The notes beneath the pieces were generated by a model. That model was not told the DNA's origin, ran no database searches, and saw only the letters and a list, made by a program, of their open reading frames with translations. Made by a program: the position numbers and the translations under genes. From the NCBI RefSeq assembly GCF_915070105.1, contig NZ_CAJZFJ010000050.1, positions 1 to 16,399 on the forward strand: 16,399 nucleotides of DNA, read 5' to 3'. This stretch comes from an uncultured Porphyromonas sp. Lineage in GTDB: Bacteria; Bacteroidota; Bacteroidia; Bacteroidales; Porphyromonadaceae. Positions within the stretch are counted from its first letter, which is position 1; every line of letters starts with the position of its first letter. Positions 14,978 to 16,399 of the stretch are shown here, piece by piece.

Positions 14978-14985
14978 CAAAGATA
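14978..14985 (-). promoter_or_regulatory. Bacteroidota -7 promoter element for queE-porE
   Basis: TATCTTTG on the minus strand fits TAnnTTTG and predicts transcription starting near 14971, about 17 nt before the queE ATG at 14954. No TTTG -33 box was found; that position lies at the edge of the upstream gene's terminator (15009-15063). Confidence 0.65.
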
Positions 14986-15008
14986 CGTCTCCTACCGATA
15001 CATGTAGC

Positions 15009-15063
15009 CGACACCCCCACACCTCTACTTCCCAAGTCGTGGGGTAGAGGTGTGGGGGTGTCG
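15009..15063 (-). terminator. 20-bp perfect-stem terminator after the amidinotransferase-fold gene
   Basis: 15009-15028 (CGACACCCCCACACCTCTAC) is an exact reverse complement of 15044-15063, with a 15-nt loop. It begins 21 bp beyond the stop at 15085 and ends 23 bp before the queE -7 box. No U-tract follows in the leftward direction. It isolates the single gene upstream from queE-porE. Confidence 0.8.
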
Positions 15064-15084
15064 TGCTGGAGTGGCGTGTACCTA

Positions 15085-16017
15085 CTACTTCACACCACGC
15101 ACAAGCGGCATGGTGGAGCAGCGTAGTAGACCTCCCATCTTGGAGATCTCCTGATAGGGTGCTTCCTCTACGGTCATCCCCCATGCCGAGCGTAGGAACT
15201 GGTTCAGGCGGATGAAGTGCTGATCACTGATGATCGCATCGGGCCCGAGGGAGAAGATATTCGTATTCATATAGTATGCCTCCTCGGGGGTCACAGAGAA
15301 GAGGTTGTCATGCCCGAAGATCTCCTCCAGTAGACCTATATCTTGCTTGTGTAGGAAGCCCTCCTTGTAGATCAGTGCCCGACCTCGGGACACTGGCTGG
15401 AAGGCACAGTCTAGGTGTAGGACAGAGCGGAGCGGGTCGTGATCGTGCTTCTTCAGCTCTAGGGGGATGATGTGCTTGCGGGGGAATCGCTCACGTAGGA
15501 AGTCGATGGCATAGCGGTTCGTCCGAGCTGTCTTGTAGCTGGAATAGTCCTCTCCTAGGTAAGTACCTACGAAGAGTAGGTCGTCATAGAGTAGGATATC
15601 TCCCCCCTCTGTATGTACCTGCTCTGGCAGGTGCTCTACGTGCCCATCGGCGATACGTGGTAGGATGGAGGAGGCGAAGGCATCTGTCTCCAGTGCACGA
15701 TCAGGGATGAGGTTGGATACAAAGAAGGTATTATCGATCGTAAAGCCTACATCGCGGGCGAAGATCTGGTTGTAGTTCTCCAGAGGTGTCGGGCGAAGCA
15801 CTTCTACCCCATACCGCTCGAGAATGGATAGGACCACATTCATCTCGCGGATGACATCGCTTTCACGTGGGTAGATCCCCTTGCTGACAGCCTCATAGCT
15901 CTTGGCATCGTAGGTCTCGGAGAGCTGAGGTACGTCTCCGAGACTCTGGGGCAGTCCGAGTACTACGACCTGGAGCTGGTCGGTCTCGTTGGTGACGTGT
16001 GGGATGATAGCTTCCAT
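15085..16017 (-). CDS. Arginine deiminase/amidinotransferase-fold enzyme, substrate unknown
   Basis: A 310-residue cytosolic protein, with no signal peptide, of the guanidine-modifying superfamily (arginine deiminase, DDAH, amidinotransferases). The superfamily's nucleophile is visible as C300 in GGLLRCSTMPL near the C-terminus. The histidine is H201 in VLHLDCAFQPV, and acidic residues are E137/D140 in HTEGGDILL. The substrate-gripping F-x-RD is R88-D89 (IFARDVGF). Bacteroidota homologues are usually annotated only as amidinotransferase or arginine deiminase family. It is much shorter than true ArcA (about 410 residues) and lacks the signal peptide of P. gingivalis peptidylarginine deiminase. 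It stands alone between its own promoter and terminator, with no arginine-pathway neighbours, so a dihydrolase, deiminase or amidinotransferase role cannot be chosen from context. Confidence 0.85.
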   Translation of the reverse strand: MEAIIPHVTNETDQLQVVVLGLPQSLGDVPQLSETYDAKSYEAVSKGIYPRESDVIREMNVVLSILERYGVEVLRPTPLENYNQIFARDVGFTIDNTFFVSNLIPDRALETDAFASSILPRIADGHVEHLPEQVHTEGGDILLYDDLLFVGTYLGEDYSSYKTARTNRYAIDFLRERFPRKHIIPLELKKHDHDPLRSVLHLDCAFQPVSRGRALIYKEGFLHKQDIGLLEEIFGHDNLFSVTPEEAYYMNTNIFSLGPDAIISDQHFIRLNQFLRSAWGMTVEEAPYQEISKMGGLLRCSTMPLVRGVK

Positions 16018-16037
16018 AATTGTTGCTGTATTGCTTA

Positions 16038-16060
16038 CCCCCGTTGGGCGTTCAAGGGGG
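16038..16060 (-). promoter_or_regulatory. Hairpin at the 5' end of the amidinotransferase-fold gene's leader
   Basis: GGGGG (16056-16060) pairs with CCCCC (16038-16042), and CAA (16053-16055) pairs with TTG (16044-16046), around a 6-nt loop and one bulge at 16043. With transcription starting near 16063, the hairpin sits at the very 5' end of the mRNA. It could stabilise the transcript or regulate it. Confidence 0.4.
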
Positions 16061-16069
16061 CGGTTACCG

Positions 16070-16077
16070 CAAATATA
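16070..16077 (-). promoter_or_regulatory. Bacteroidota -7 promoter element for the amidinotransferase-fold gene
   Basis: TATATTTG on the minus strand fits TAnnTTTG, 52 bp upstream of the ATG at 16017. The predicted leader is about 45 nt. The -33 region lacks a clear TTTG at 20-bp spacing but is AT-rich. Confidence 0.65.
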
Positions 16078-16101
16078 CGTAAAGTTCTTTGCTTTTGGAA
16101 T

Positions 16102-16399
16102 AAAAGTAGCCCTCTAGATCTAAATTGCTCTCCCGTATAGCCCTTATGGGTAGGGGAGGGTAGACTACGCTCTACATCGAAGGGAACAGCTCATGGAGGC
16201 GAAGCTACGGGTATCCTTAGTACCCCTCTAGGGGTGTCGGAGTGACCCTTTTCGCCAGGACCGACACATGATCTCGCTCGCACACTCCTGCCTTTGGATC
16301 CTGGGGATCATTTCGTATCCCAGAGAGCCTTAGCCCATCCCTAGAGATCCTAGGCATTATCCCCAAGGAATAGACATACAAGCGAGCCCTAGAGAGGAG
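16102..16399. other. Right-edge stretch with no convincing gene
   Basis: A leftward frame is open from the window edge for 60 codons to a TAA at 16217-16219, but its product (ending in ...KRVTPTPLEGY) has no recognised motif. Short inverted repeats are frequent: GTGTCGG/CCGACAC (16234-16240 and 16261-16267) and CCCCTCTAGGGG (about 16223-16234). The stretch could be the end of a small gene or a dispersed intergenic repeat. No rRNA or tRNA was seen. Confidence 0.4.

Noticed and set aside
1..16399. CRISPR arrays, insertion sequences, prophage or defence genes
   Set aside because: No spaced-repeat array, transposase, integrase or nuclease-type defence protein was seen on either strand.

Overview
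The window looks like a chromosomal core-genome segment of a G+C-rich member of the Bacteroidota, most likely Porphyromonas or a close relative. Four things point there. Protein sequences resemble Bacteroidales homologues. A lipoprotein has the four-domain architecture of PorE, a type IX secretion component. Promoter -7 elements read TAnnTTTG. Start codons follow A-rich leaders rather than strong Shine-Dalgarno sequences. The genus is inferred from general knowledge; no search was run.

Layout. Positions 1-83 may hold the last codons of a rightward gene, followed by a hairpin terminator. A small four-helix DUF1304 membrane protein (299-670) follows. Next is the complete oxidative pentose-phosphate branch in one rightward operon: gnd (780-2246), zwf (2259-3800) and pgl (3797-4495). 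A 25-bp-stem bidirectional terminator separates it from the convergent dihydroorotase gene pyrC (4598-6001, minus strand). A 605-bp divergent gap (6002-6606) carries the most unusual DNA of the window: three tandem 22-bp units whose palindromic cores recur every 11 bp. Rightward from it run mfd (transcription-repair coupling factor) and tpx (thiol peroxidase, possibly with an export signal).

The rest is leftward. rpsF-rpsR-rplI (12173 to 10964) is a ribosomal-protein operon with a textbook Bacteroidota promoter. queE and porE (14954 to 12307) form a tight pair joining 7-deazaguanine synthesis and a type IX secretion lipoprotein. A single gene for an arginine deiminase/amidinotransferase-fold enzyme (16017-15085) has its own promoter and terminator. 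The last 300 bp hold no convincing gene.

The genes are mostly housekeeping: NADPH and pentose supply, pyrimidine synthesis, DNA repair, peroxide defence, translation, tRNA modification and secretion. I see no mobile element, CRISPR array, tRNA, rRNA or defence system. The best candidates for something undescribed are the phased palindrome array at 6272-6337, the possible periplasmic form of Tpx, and the uncharacterised amidinotransferase-fold enzyme.
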